A stretch of 10,133 nt of DNA from CAG-791 sp963655255. GTDB lineage: Bacteria > Bacillota > Clostridia > Lachnospirales > Lachnospiraceae. The notes beneath the pieces are model-generated. The model was not told where the DNA came from. It did not search any database and saw nothing but the letters and a program-made list of their open reading frames with translations. Positions 1 to 5,807 of the stretch are shown piece after piece (position 1 is the stretch's first letter; every line of letters begins with the position of its first letter). The stretch spans positions 1 through 10,133 of the forward strand of contig CAVKEB010000065.1 of assembly GCA_963655255.1 (NCBI GenBank), written 5' to 3'. The position numbers and the translations under genes are program-made.

Positions 1-43
1 AAACGTGATGTTTTCAACGTTTGTGGGGCTTGGATGTTTTATC

Positions 44-90
44 AGCTGTCAAAGATCGGATTTTGCATGAAACGTTTTCGTTTGACAACT
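44..90. promoter_or_regulatory. possible operator region, AT-rich inverted repeats
   Basis: Positions 1-199 contain no convincing gene. Inside them, agctgtcaaa (44-53) and tttgacaact (81-90) form an inverted repeat with one mismatch in ten, and between them aaacgttttcgttt (70-83) is a smaller dyad (AAACG/CGTTT). TTGACA hexamers occur on both strands. This resembles a promoter/operator region, perhaps of a gene to the left on the minus strand, but neither TTGACA is followed by a good -10 at 16-18 bases, so the call is tentative. Confidence 0.25.
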
Positions 91-199
91 GTTAATTCTG
101 CCGATTATGCGCCGCTGTGCAACGGCCCTTCTTCCGCCTTACAGACAGCTCCAAAAGTGCCTGAACGCGAGGCGGACCGGCGGAGGTTCCGGATCCCCG

Positions 200-787
200 T
201 CACCCGAGTGTGAGACGGTACAGAATCTCCGCGTCGTGGGCATCGCTCTTTGGCCCTGCCATTCCGCAGGCCTTGACCGGGATCCCGCTTCTTTCGCAGT
301 AATGCAGAAGGAGTGCCCTGCTCGCGGCGTTGCTCCCCGCGATCGTGGTCTCTGCGCAGGAGACGCCGCGCTCCCGGAGGGTCTGCATCAGATGGTCCAG
401 AAGCCCCCGCCCGATTTTCCTTTCTGCATATTCCGGAAGAACCCCCGCCTGCCAGATGAGAGCCTTTTTGTCATTCACCACAGCCGTCAGAAAGCCGACC
501 GCCTTTCCCTGCCCTTCTGCAATGTCGGACGAAGCCGCCAGCGACACAGGATCGCCGGCGTGCGCTTCTCTTTGCCCGGCAGCAGCCAATGACTCCTGCA
601 GCGCAGGGCCGCCGGCGTGCGCTTCTTCCCTCTCCACGGCGACAAAGCAGTACTCCGCGAAATAATGCGTGAGCACCCAGTAGGTATACGGCGTATGCAC
701 ATCCAGCGTTCCCCCGCAGGCAAGCGCCAGCGACTGCAGCACCCCGTCCTCGTCCTCCCGGACATTCCGGATCTCAATTTCTTCCAT
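200..787 (-). CDS. GNAT acetyltransferase, EctA (diaminobutyrate acetyltransferase)-like
   Basis: A 195-residue cytoplasmic acetyl-CoA-dependent N-acetyltransferase. It resembles EctA, which acetylates L-2,4-diaminobutyrate in ectoine synthesis: LDVHTPYTYWVLTHYF (28-43) matches the EctA substrate region, IWQAGVLPEYAERKIGRGLL (111-130) contains the RxxGxG acetyl-CoA loop, ETTIAGSNAASRALL (146-160) matches the ETT-x-NxASR segment, and the C-terminus EILYRL is also typical. The ATG at 787 was chosen over one at 829 because AGAGGGGA lies about six bases upstream. Residues about 53-94 form an Ala/Glu/Gly-rich insertion absent from ordinary EctA proteins and carrying a duplicated EAHAG motif. No ectB or ectC is next to it, so the substrate is uncertain; a related diamine or amino acid is possible. 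It is divergent from the permease gene. Confidence 0.85.
   Translation of the reverse strand: MEEIEIRNVREDEDGVLQSLALACGGTLDVHTPYTYWVLTHYFAEYCFVAVEREEAHAGGPALQESLAAAGQREAHAGDPVSLAASSDIAEGQGKAVGFLTAVVNDKKALIWQAGVLPEYAERKIGRGLLDHLMQTLRERGVSCAETTIAGSNAASRALLLHYCERSGIPVKACGMAGPKSDAHDAEILYRLTLG
553..626 (-). repeat. in-frame direct repeat inside the acetyltransferase insertion
   Basis: A 17-base sequence, cgccggcgtgcgcttct on the plus strand, occurs at 553-569 and again at 610-626. The period is 57 bases, exactly 19 codons, so the protein reads EAHAGGP... and then EAHAGDP.... The flanking residues (ALQESLAAAG versus VSLAASS) are also similar, so this looks like an imperfect tandem duplication of a 19-codon unit rather than a chance match. 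Confidence 0.8.
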
Positions 788-961
788 AGTTTCTCCCCTC
801 TTCCGAAGCGCTCCCGGCATCTCCCTCAAAAAACATCCTCCCGGCAGCCTCCGGCCCTTCCGGTCAACCGGCTGAGACTTTTCTCCTCATTTCCCCGGAA
901 AACATGTTATGCTTAACTTAACTGTCTTCGACAGGAAAATTATACCAAAGGGATTCTTTTT
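788..961. promoter_or_regulatory. divergent promoter region between acetyltransferase and permease
   Basis: On the minus strand there is a perfect extended -10, TGG-TATAAT (939-947), without a clear -35; it would give the acetyltransferase a leader of about 145 bases. On the plus strand TGT-TATGCT (905-913) is a weaker extended -10 for the permease. Between the two lies the perfect palindrome CTGTC-TTC-GACAG (922-934), placed near both predicted transcription starts, where a repressor could act. The GC-rich part of the leader (about 830-880) can form short hairpins built on CCGG, followed on the minus strand by a run of six T. Confidence 0.4.
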
Positions 962-1921
962 ATGGCTTCTGTTGTTCTAGTAAAAATTGCAGAGATGTTC
1001 GTCATTTTTCTCTGCGGCGTTCTGGTGTACAAGGTCGGTCTGATCGACGCGAAGGCAGTCCGGAAGATGTCGGACCTCCTTCTTTTGTTCATTACGCCTC
1101 TTCTTATTTTCCAGTCCTACCAGATGGATTTTGACGCCGCACTCCTGCGCGGTCTTCTCTGGACGCTGGCGGCCTCCGCGCTCACATTCGCCCTCTGCAT
1201 CGTCCTTTCCGAGATTCTGTTCCACAAGAATGGGCCGGATACTCCGGTGGAAAAGGCCGCTACGGTCTATTCCAACTGCGCGTTCATCGGCATTCCCCTG
1301 ATCAGCGGAATCCTCGACGGGGAAGGCGTATTCTATATGACCGCCTTCTCCACCATGTTCAATCTCCTCCTCTGGACGCACGGCGTTCTTGTCATGAACC
1401 CGCCTGCCTCCGCCGCAGGAGAATCCGTCCGGTCCGGGGGAAACTCTGTTTTCTCCGCTTCTGTCCTGAAAAATCTCCTGACACCGGCCATCTTCGCGGT
1501 TGCCGCCGGGCTTGTCTGCTTCGTTCTGCAGCTCCGGCTCCCTTCCATTTTCTCGGAGCCGTTTGACATGATCGCCTCCATGAACACACCGCTTGCCATG
1601 ATCATCGCCGGGGCCAATCTCGCACAGAGCAATTTCCGAAAGAGCCTGAAAAACCGCCGGATTTATGTCATCAGCTTCGTCAAGCTCCTGCTCTTTCCCG
1701 CGGCCTCGCTCCTTCTCCTCCGGCTTCTGCCCCTGAGCTATCCGGTTGCCTTCACGGTTTTCATCGCGGTCTCCTGCCCCACAGCGGCGACCACCATCAT
1801 ATTCGCGGACCGCTACGACCAGAACGCGCCGTATGCCTCGGAGCTCTTCGTCATGACGACCATTCTGTCCGGCATCTCCATTCCTCTTCTCTCGATTCTC
1901 GCAGAGCACCTGCTGCGCTGA
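962..1921 (+). CDS. AEC (auxin efflux carrier) family permease
   Basis: A 319-residue integral membrane transporter of the AEC/membrane transport protein family, which in bacteria includes carriers for malate, malonate and other small carboxylates; the substrate cannot be told from sequence. About ten hydrophobic segments are visible, roughly at residues 5-24, 37-54, 62-84, 101-119, 122-145, 170-190, 206-225, 234-257, 260-282 and 294-314. The first half holds NCAFIGIPL (105-113), the family's conserved N-x-x-F-x-G-x-P-L motif, and the second half has the matching MNTPLAMIIAGANLA (207-221) and CPTAATT (272-278). The length is normal for the family (about 300-320). AAGGGA at 948-953 lies eight bases before the ATG. 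It appears monocistronic, with the next gene 254 bases on and having its own promoter. Confidence 0.9.
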   Translation: MASVVLVKIAEMFVIFLCGVLVYKVGLIDAKAVRKMSDLLLLFITPLLIFQSYQMDFDAALLRGLLWTLAASALTFALCIVLSEILFHKNGPDTPVEKAATVYSNCAFIGIPLISGILDGEGVFYMTAFSTMFNLLLWTHGVLVMNPPASAAGESVRSGGNSVFSASVLKNLLTPAIFAVAAGLVCFVLQLRLPSIFSEPFDMIASMNTPLAMIIAGANLAQSNFRKSLKNRRIYVISFVKLLLFPAASLLLLRLLPLSYPVAFTVFIAVSCPTAATTIIFADRYDQNAPYASELFVMTTILSGISIPLLSILAEHLLR

Positions 1922-1945
1922 AGCGCATCAAATCTGGAGTGCCTC

Positions 1946-1964
1946 ATTCCGTCCTGCACGGAAT
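1946..1964 (+). terminator. possible terminator after the permease gene
   Basis: ATTCCGT-cctgc-ACGGAAT is a perfect 7-bp stem with a 5-base loop, 24 bases after the stop codon. It is followed by a pyrimidine-rich but not uniform stretch (ctccctttct, 1971-1979 region), so it may be only a weak intrinsic terminator. Confidence 0.4.
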
Positions 1965-2037
1965 CAGAGCTCCCTTTCTACGGAGGTCTTTCTACGAAAA
2001 CGCTTTCTCCGAAAATCGTAGCTTTCCTGCCACTGCA

Positions 2038-2066
2038 TTGATATCTGAAAGGGAAGAGAATAACAT
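2038..2066 (+). promoter_or_regulatory. sigma-A-type promoter of the amidase gene
   Basis: TTGATA (2038-2043, five of six consensus bases) and TAACAT (2061-2066, four of six) are separated by exactly 17 bases. Transcription would start near 2073 and give a leader of about 100 bases. No other promoter of this quality lies between the permease and the amidase. Confidence 0.6.
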
Positions 2067-2175
2067 AAGAGGTCGGCAGTCTCCTGGAAAAAAGATTTTC
2101 CCGAAACCATGAGTGAAACCATTGGATCGTTTCTTCCATTTGGAACATTTCAAAGTATTCTTAGAAAGGAATCCC

Positions 2176-3030
2176 ATGCAAAATCCGCAGTATTCATTTG
2201 AAACCGCAATTTCTCCCGCGGGGCGCGCAGACGCTCCCTGCGGTCTCTCCTTCGGAGTCCGGAAGGCCTTGTGCACCGCTCTTCTCACACTGGCCTTTGC
2301 CGTGCTCGGAATGCTCCTCCCTGCAGGCTCCTCTTCGGTTCAGGCCATGCACAACGGCAAAACCGTGATCGTTCTGGATCCCGGACACGGCGGAACCGAC
2401 ATCGGTGCCAGCTACGCTCCTTATGTGGAAAAGGCGATGACGCTGTGTACTGCGATTTATCTCTATCAGGAACTTTCACAGTACGACAACGTGGAGGTAT
2501 ATCTCACCCGCACGGAAGACAAGGATGTTTCACTGGCAGAGCGCGTGGATTTCGCACATTCCGTGAACGCCGACTTTCTCCTCAGTCTCCACTTCAATGC
2601 GGCAGGAACCGGCGATGTGAAGAAGGGTTCCATGATTCTTCCTTCCGCGTTCGGGAGCCTTTACACCCAGGAATGCTCCTACGGTCTTCTGAATCTCCAG
2701 CAGCTCTCCGCCCTCGGCCTCGAAAGTCACGGCTTCTGGACAAGGCTCGGCCGCACTGGCGCGGATTACTATGGCATCATCCGGCGCTCCACCAATTACA
2801 ACATGCCCGCCGTCATCACCGAACACTGCTTTTTGGACAATGAGGACGACCGCAGATTCCTCGCCCAGCCCGATTCTTACCAAAAGCTGGCCCATGCGGA
2901 TGCCACTGCCCTCGCCCAGTACCTGCACCTCAAATCGTCGGCGCTCGGGGTCGACTACTCCGGCTATGCAAGACCGGTCATCCAGACGCCTCCTTCCGGC
3001 GTTCCGGTGCTCATCAATCCGATTCCATAA
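2176..3030 (+). CDS. secreted N-acetylmuramoyl-L-alanine amidase (Amidase_3)
   Basis: A 284-residue zinc hydrolase that cleaves the bond between N-acetylmuramic acid and L-alanine in peptidoglycan, acting outside the membrane. Residues 61-252 are an Amidase_3 domain: LDPGHGG (67-73) supplies H71, YVEKAMT (83-89) supplies E85, SLHFNA (137-142) supplies H139 and ITEHCFLDN (214-222) supplies the catalytic E216. A hydrophobic segment (about 31-50) ending in SSVQA (53-57) looks like a signal peptide or anchor after an unusually long, roughly 28-residue cytoplasmic start. ATG at 2176 was chosen because AGAAAGGA (2163-2170) precedes it; an in-frame GTG at 2113 has no ribosome binding site. It is compact like CwlD (no cell-wall binding repeats), so a spore-cortex or lysis role is possible but not shown. 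Amidase identity is secure; the exact subfamily is not. Confidence 0.92.
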   Translation: MQNPQYSFETAISPAGRADAPCGLSFGVRKALCTALLTLAFAVLGMLLPAGSSSVQAMHNGKTVIVLDPGHGGTDIGASYAPYVEKAMTLCTAIYLYQELSQYDNVEVYLTRTEDKDVSLAERVDFAHSVNADFLLSLHFNAAGTGDVKKGSMILPSAFGSLYTQECSYGLLNLQQLSALGLESHGFWTRLGRTGADYYGIIRRSTNYNMPAVITEHCFLDNEDDRRFLAQPDSYQKLAHADATALAQYLHLKSSALGVDYSGYARPVIQTPPSGVPVLINPIP

Positions 3031-3066
3031 TTTTCCTGATCCAGATGATCCGGAAAGATCCTGTCT

Positions 3067-3087
3067 CTGCCAGGAACCTCCTGGCAG
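3067..3087. other. hairpin downstream of the amidase gene
   Basis: CTGCCAGG-aacct-CCTGGCAG is a perfect 8-bp stem with a 5-base loop, 36 bases after the amidase stop. It is not followed by a T run on either strand, so it is more likely a 3' RNA-protecting structure than a terminator by itself. Confidence 0.4.
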
Positions 3088-3147
3088 GAAACACTCTGCA
3101 GATGACCTTTCGCAAAACCTGTGCACGCCCGGCGCATCGCCAAAACG

Positions 3148-3192
3148 AAGAGGCTGTGAAGAAATGAATCACTCATTTCTTCACAGCCTCTT
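3148..3192. terminator. strong bidirectional hairpin terminator
   Basis: A perfect 20-bp stem (3148-3167 with 3173-3192) closes a five-base loop, atcac. It lies between the convergent amidase and DUF739-like genes, where a shared terminator is expected. On the minus strand the stem is followed by ttcgtttt, a loose T-rich tail; on the plus strand by ttgtcatt. The stem is longer than most intrinsic terminators. Confidence 0.75.
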
Positions 3193-3213
3193 GTCATTCC
3201 GGTATCGCTTCTT

Positions 3214-3453
3214 TTAATCTTTCTGCGCTCTCAACGTGAAAAAATACCGCCCGATCTCATCCAGTTCAATCTCCAGAACCTCTGCTGATCTGCTGATATC
3301 CAGCGCATCAAAGTTGGATTTTCCCTGAAACACCTTTGAGATATAATTCGGACTCCTTCCGATTGCCTTGGCAAAGGCCCCTTCCGTGCCGAAATATTCA
3401 CGGATTGCGCCACGCAGCTTGGCGTAATCAAAGATAGACTGACTAGGTCTCAT
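3214..3453 (-). CDS. small phage-type DNA-binding regulator, DUF739-like
   Basis: A 79-residue protein resembling the DUF739 family of phage repressor/Cro-like proteins: FDYAKLRGAIREYFGTEGAF (8-27) and FAKAIGRSPNYISKVFQGKS (27-46) fit the family pattern, with a helix-turn-helix at about 25-45, and the end RYFFTLRAQ (69-77) matches the usual E-I-x-x-Y-F-F-T-x-x-x-Q tail. The ATG at 3453 was chosen because AGAGGGGA lies seven bases upstream; a more upstream start at 3504 would run through the promoter. It is divergent from the XRE gene at 3646 and shares its control region, like a lysogeny switch, but no phage structural, integrase or replication genes are in the window. The role in the cell is unknown. 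Confidence 0.75.
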   Translation of the reverse strand: MRPSQSIFDYAKLRGAIREYFGTEGAFAKAIGRSPNYISKVFQGKSNFDALDISRSAEVLEIELDEIGRYFFTLRAQKD

Positions 3454-3499
3454 GTGTAATCCCCTCTCCACCAAAATGATTACAATAATATCTGCCAAA

Positions 3500-3546
3500 G
3501 TCATAGATTAAGAAACTATGCAAGTCAATGATAGTTTAGTTAATCT
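3500..3546 (-). promoter_or_regulatory. promoter of the DUF739-like gene with overlapping two-block operator
   Basis: Read on the minus strand, TTGACT (3523-3528) and TATGAC (3500-3505) are 17 bases apart and point at the DUF739-like gene. A large dyad covers the -35 and spacer: agattaa (3505-3511) pairs with ttaatct (3540-3546) and aaactat (3513-3519) with atagttt (3531-3537), both blocks perfect, with the centre at about 3525. Such symmetry over a promoter is what a dimeric or tetrameric HTH repressor would bind. Confidence 0.6.
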
Positions 3547-3608
3547 GAACTGTCAAGGATGATGGTTCACCTATTCTGAACAATATTTTATCTATCTGTA
3601 TTAAATTA
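3544..3608 (+). promoter_or_regulatory. probable promoter region of the XRE gene
   Basis: The spacer is AT-rich. tctgaac is repeated directly at 3544-3550 and 3575-3581 (31 bases apart, about three helical turns), with an inverted copy core gttca at 3565-3569. TGAACA (3577-3582) and TATTAA (3599-3604) could form a weak -35/-10 pair with a 16-base gap. The promoter assignment is uncertain. Confidence 0.3.
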
Positions 3609-3645
3609 GCGGTCTGTGTTACTATTTTTTGCAGGAGGGTGCGTC

Positions 3646-4095
3646 ATGATCTCAATAAAAAAATCAGCAGAACGATTAAATCAGCTTATGCTAGAAAGTG
3701 GTCTGACTCCCACTGAGTTTGCTCGCACCTACGATATTCCCAAGTCTTCTATCTCCAATTATCTCAACGGAAAATCCATGATGCGTCCCACCCGCGCAGA
3801 GGTTCTTGCCAGTCGGCTCGGAGTCAGTCCTGACTGGCTTCTAGGATGCGATGTTCCGCGCTCACCGCTTCCGGAAAAGGGTTCTTCCTACCGGTCCGTT
3901 TCCACTGGTGAAAATGCCACTCCCGTAGCGGTTTCAATTTTCTCCGAAAATGCCACTGGGTCCGAGTCCGTGCCTTCCTGTCGGCGCGACCTGATTTCCG
4001 GTCTCACTTCCAATGACCGCGCCGTCATTGATGCTTACCTGAAAGCGCCGGAGAATATCCAGAAGGCGATTCGGACACTCCTGAACCTGTCCTGA
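3646..4095 (+). CDS. XRE-family transcriptional repressor
   Basis: A 149-residue cytoplasmic DNA-binding protein. Residues about 6-68 form an HTH_3 (Cro/CI) domain: the recognition region SGLTPTEFARTYDIPKSSIS (18-37) is followed by NYLNGK and by LASRLGVSPDWLLG (54-67), a typical XRE ending. A Ser/Pro/Asn-rich linker (70-110) joins it to a short C-terminal helix (122-147, DRAVIDAYLKAPENIQKAIRTLL) seen in many clostridial XRE proteins; there is no Ser-Lys peptidase domain, so it should not be RecA-cleavable. ATG 3646 was chosen over 3616 because AGGAGG (3633-3638) sits seven bases upstream. It is divergent from the DUF739-like gene and probably regulates one or both through the shared operator. 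Confidence 0.88.
   Translation: MISIKKSAERLNQLMLESGLTPTEFARTYDIPKSSISNYLNGKSMMRPTRAEVLASRLGVSPDWLLGCDVPRSPLPEKGSSYRSVSTGENATPVAVSIFSENATGSESVPSCRRDLISGLTSNDRAVIDAYLKAPENIQKAIRTLLNLS
3910..3957 (+). repeat. 12-base in-frame direct repeat in the XRE linker
   Basis: gaaaatgccact occurs at 3910-3921 and 3946-3957, exactly 36 bases (12 codons) apart, giving two copies of ENAT in the repressor's interdomain linker. It probably reflects a small slippage duplication that later diverged. Confidence 0.7.
4073..4092 (+). terminator. possible weak terminator at the XRE stop codon
   Basis: GGACA (4073-4077) and TGTCC (4088-4092) form a 5-bp stem with a 10-base loop at the very end of the coding sequence. 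The stop codon follows, then two T runs (4096-4100 and 4103-4108). The stem is short, so this is tentative. Confidence 0.35.
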
Positions 4096-4148
4096 TTTTT
4101 CCTTTTTTCTTTTCATTCATCAACAAACAGATGGCATGAAACAAGAAA

Positions 4149-4196
4149 AGACTGATACACCGTGGCTGTTATCACTTAGCCGCAGCATATCAGTCT
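4149..4196 (-). terminator. terminator of the glycosyltransferase gene
   Basis: AGACTGATA/TATCAGTCT is a perfect 9-bp stem (4149-4157 with 4188-4196). Inside it, after a symmetric 4+4 internal loop, gtggct (4162-4167) pairs with agccgc (4178-4183) with one G-T wobble. On the minus strand it is followed by a T-rich tail (tttcttgttt), as expected for the minus-strand gene ending at 4292. A further smaller stem, CTGTCC/GGACAG (4233-4238 with 4252-4257), lies between. Confidence 0.65.
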
Positions 4197-4291
4197 GTGC
4201 ACAGAGGCTGTTAAAACCGCTGCGCAATCAACCTGTCCAATGCTGTGAAGAGGACAGTGGCAGCTCACCGCTTTTCAATCATTCCATTCGG

Positions 4292-5584
4292 TCACTGCAT
4301 ATCCAGTGCCTCGTGTTCAATTCTTTTCCAGCTGAGGGCCGGGAAGAAGCAGGCCCGGATCGAACAGATCATGTAGAAGAACATGAAGACCGGAAATGTA
4401 ATGATCGCGGGCAGCATGGTCCGGATTTCGATCCGGTTGAATTTCGCCGCGCCCGCAATCGGGACAAACGCGGCCAGAAGCCCCAGGCCGGAAATGATCA
4501 GCGACAGCCAGAAAATGACCTGCCAGTACTGCCACATGAAGAATCCGTTCACCAGCGTCATCACGAATCCCATCCAGGAAACCGGTCCCATCACCAGCAG
4601 CATGAGGACATCGACGCGCATCAGGATGTCTCTCCCGGTCAGCTTTCTTTTCTCTGTCTTGTTTCGGAAGAACTCCGCCAGATACCACCGCAGGATCTGG
4701 TAGCTTCCCGTGCACCAGCGCGAGAGCTGGTTGAACATGACGCTGACCTGCCACGGCTGTTCATCGTAGCACACCGCCGACACACAGAAGGCAGTTCTGC
4801 GCCCCTTCAGACAGTTCTGAATGGTGAATTCCACGTCCTCCGTGATGCTCTTCGTGTGCCATCCCTGCTCCAGAACAGGCTTCGTCACGACGAATCCCGT
4901 TCCTGTCAGGAACGCAGACAAACCGAGCTTCTCTCTTGCGTAGGAGAAGAAGGTCGAATAGCAGGACCAGTACAGGGTATACCACCGCGTGATGAGGGAC
5001 GTGTACGGTTTCCCGCCCAGACGATTTCCCTGAATGATCTCATCACCCGCATTCAGCTGCGCATTGATCTGCGTAAAAAAATCCTGCCGCACGACGTTGT
5101 CCGCATCAAAAACCGCGACTGCATCGAAGGTATCCCCGTACTCGCGGTAAATTCTCGGAATGCCCCAGTTCAGCACGGCCCCTTTTCCCGTTGTCGGGCC
5201 ACTCTGCCTCTCATAGACCGTCACGAACGGATAGCGGCGGCCGACCGCCGCGGTGCGGTCCGTACAGTGATCCGCGAGCAGAAAGACATGGAGCGCCTCG
5301 CGGGGATAATCCGCCCGTCGGATGCTCTCCAGAAGGCTCGGCAGCGCCTTTTCCTCATTGCGCGCGCAGACAATGACCGCGAAGCGGTTCCTTTTCCTCA
5401 CAACCGGAAAGGTTTTCCTTCTCCTCGTCAGCCCGAGCACAGCCACCGCACCGAGCCAGATCATCGGAAGGGTCAGCAGAATCTGCAGCGCGCCGCAGAC
5501 CTGCATCCGCAGCGGAAGTTTTGGTACATTTACAATCTCCGAGAGCAGCACGAAAAACAGTACGATCCAGGAAGGTCTCATCAT
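4292..5584 (-). CDS. membrane family 2 glycosyltransferase, processive synthase type
   Basis: A 430-residue integral membrane glycosyltransferase related to cellulose, hyaluronan and poly-N-acetylglucosamine synthases, which use a nucleotide-sugar in the cytoplasm and pass the product across the membrane. The catalytic motifs are in order: ARNEE (74-78), ADHCTDRT (104-111), GKG (133-135), FDADN (159-163, metal/UDP binding), TGTGF (227-231), TEDVEF (248-253, catalytic base) and QLSRW (286-290, the QxxRW motif of processive enzymes). Membrane segments are about 27-51 before the catalytic domain and 322-345, 350-375 and 390-412 after it. AAGGAG (5589-5594) precedes two adjacent ATGs, at 5584 and 5581; the second has the better spacing. 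No PilZ domain and no partner export or modification genes are adjacent, so product and sugar are unknown. Confidence 0.9.
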   Translation of the reverse strand: MMRPSWIVLFFVLLSEIVNVPKLPLRMQVCGALQILLTLPMIWLGAVAVLGLTRRRKTFPVVRKRNRFAVIVCARNEEKALPSLLESIRRADYPREALHVFLLADHCTDRTAAVGRRYPFVTVYERQSGPTTGKGAVLNWGIPRIYREYGDTFDAVAVFDADNVVRQDFFTQINAQLNAGDEIIQGNRLGGKPYTSLITRWYTLYWSCYSTFFSYAREKLGLSAFLTGTGFVVTKPVLEQGWHTKSITEDVEFTIQNCLKGRRTAFCVSAVCYDEQPWQVSVMFNQLSRWCTGSYQILRWYLAEFFRNKTEKRKLTGRDILMRVDVLMLLVMGPVSWMGFVMTLVNGFFMWQYWQVIFWLSLIISGLGLLAAFVPIAGAAKFNRIEIRTMLPAIITFPVFMFFYMICSIRACFFPALSWKRIEHEALDMQ

Positions 5585-5667
5585 CCTTCTCCTTTTTCTA
5601 TTCCAAACAGGTGATCTTCTCTTCTATCCATAACGAAAGAGCGGCCCTGATTTCTTCGATTTTCGAT

Positions 5668-5688
5668 ATCATACACTACAAATGTATG
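5668..5688 (-). promoter_or_regulatory. possible promoter with palindrome for the glycosyltransferase gene
   Basis: On the minus strand TATGAT (5668-5673, five of six) is a plausible -10, though no good -35 is visible upstream. It overlaps the inverted repeat CATACA-ctacaaa-TGTATG (5670-5688), which could be an operator. The leader would be about 75 bases. Confidence 0.3.
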
Positions 5689-5730
5689 CTTTTCTTGTTG
5701 AAATCATAAACAGTTTCTTAAATCGTTCAA

Positions 5731-5750
5731 TGTTATAATGGAATTATTCC
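5731..5750 (+). promoter_or_regulatory. extended -10 promoter of the DUF3048 lipoprotein gene
   Basis: TGT-TATAAT (5731-5739) is a perfect extended -10, with no clear -35. The expected start near 5746 falls inside a small palindrome, GGAAT-T-ATTCC (5740-5750). The leader would be about 60 bases. Confidence 0.55.
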
Positions 5751-5807
5751 GCAGGGAAATTCTCAATGTGCTGAATGATTTATAAATCTCTAAAAATGGA
5801 GGGTTTT

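Noticed and set aside
110..125. gccgctgtgcaacggc as a terminator for the acetyltransferase
   Set aside because: Only four outer base pairs are continuous and no T run follows on the minus strand.
977..1909. Minus-strand open frame of 310 codons opposite the permease
   Set aside because: Very rich in Arg, Glu, Gly and Asp with no hydrophobic core; it is a shadow of the GC-rich permease gene.
3153..4251. gctgtgaaga at 3153-3162 and 4242-4251 as attachment-site repeats flanking the regulator pair
   Set aside because: I read the first copy as starting at 3153-3154; either way ten bases over about 1.1 kb can match by chance, no integrase is present and one copy lies within a terminator stem.
4136..5614. 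Long plus-strand open frame of 492 codons opposite the glycosyltransferase
   Set aside because: It lacks recognisable domains, is rich in Arg, His, Gln and Pro, and mirrors a gene with every catalytic motif intact on the minus strand.
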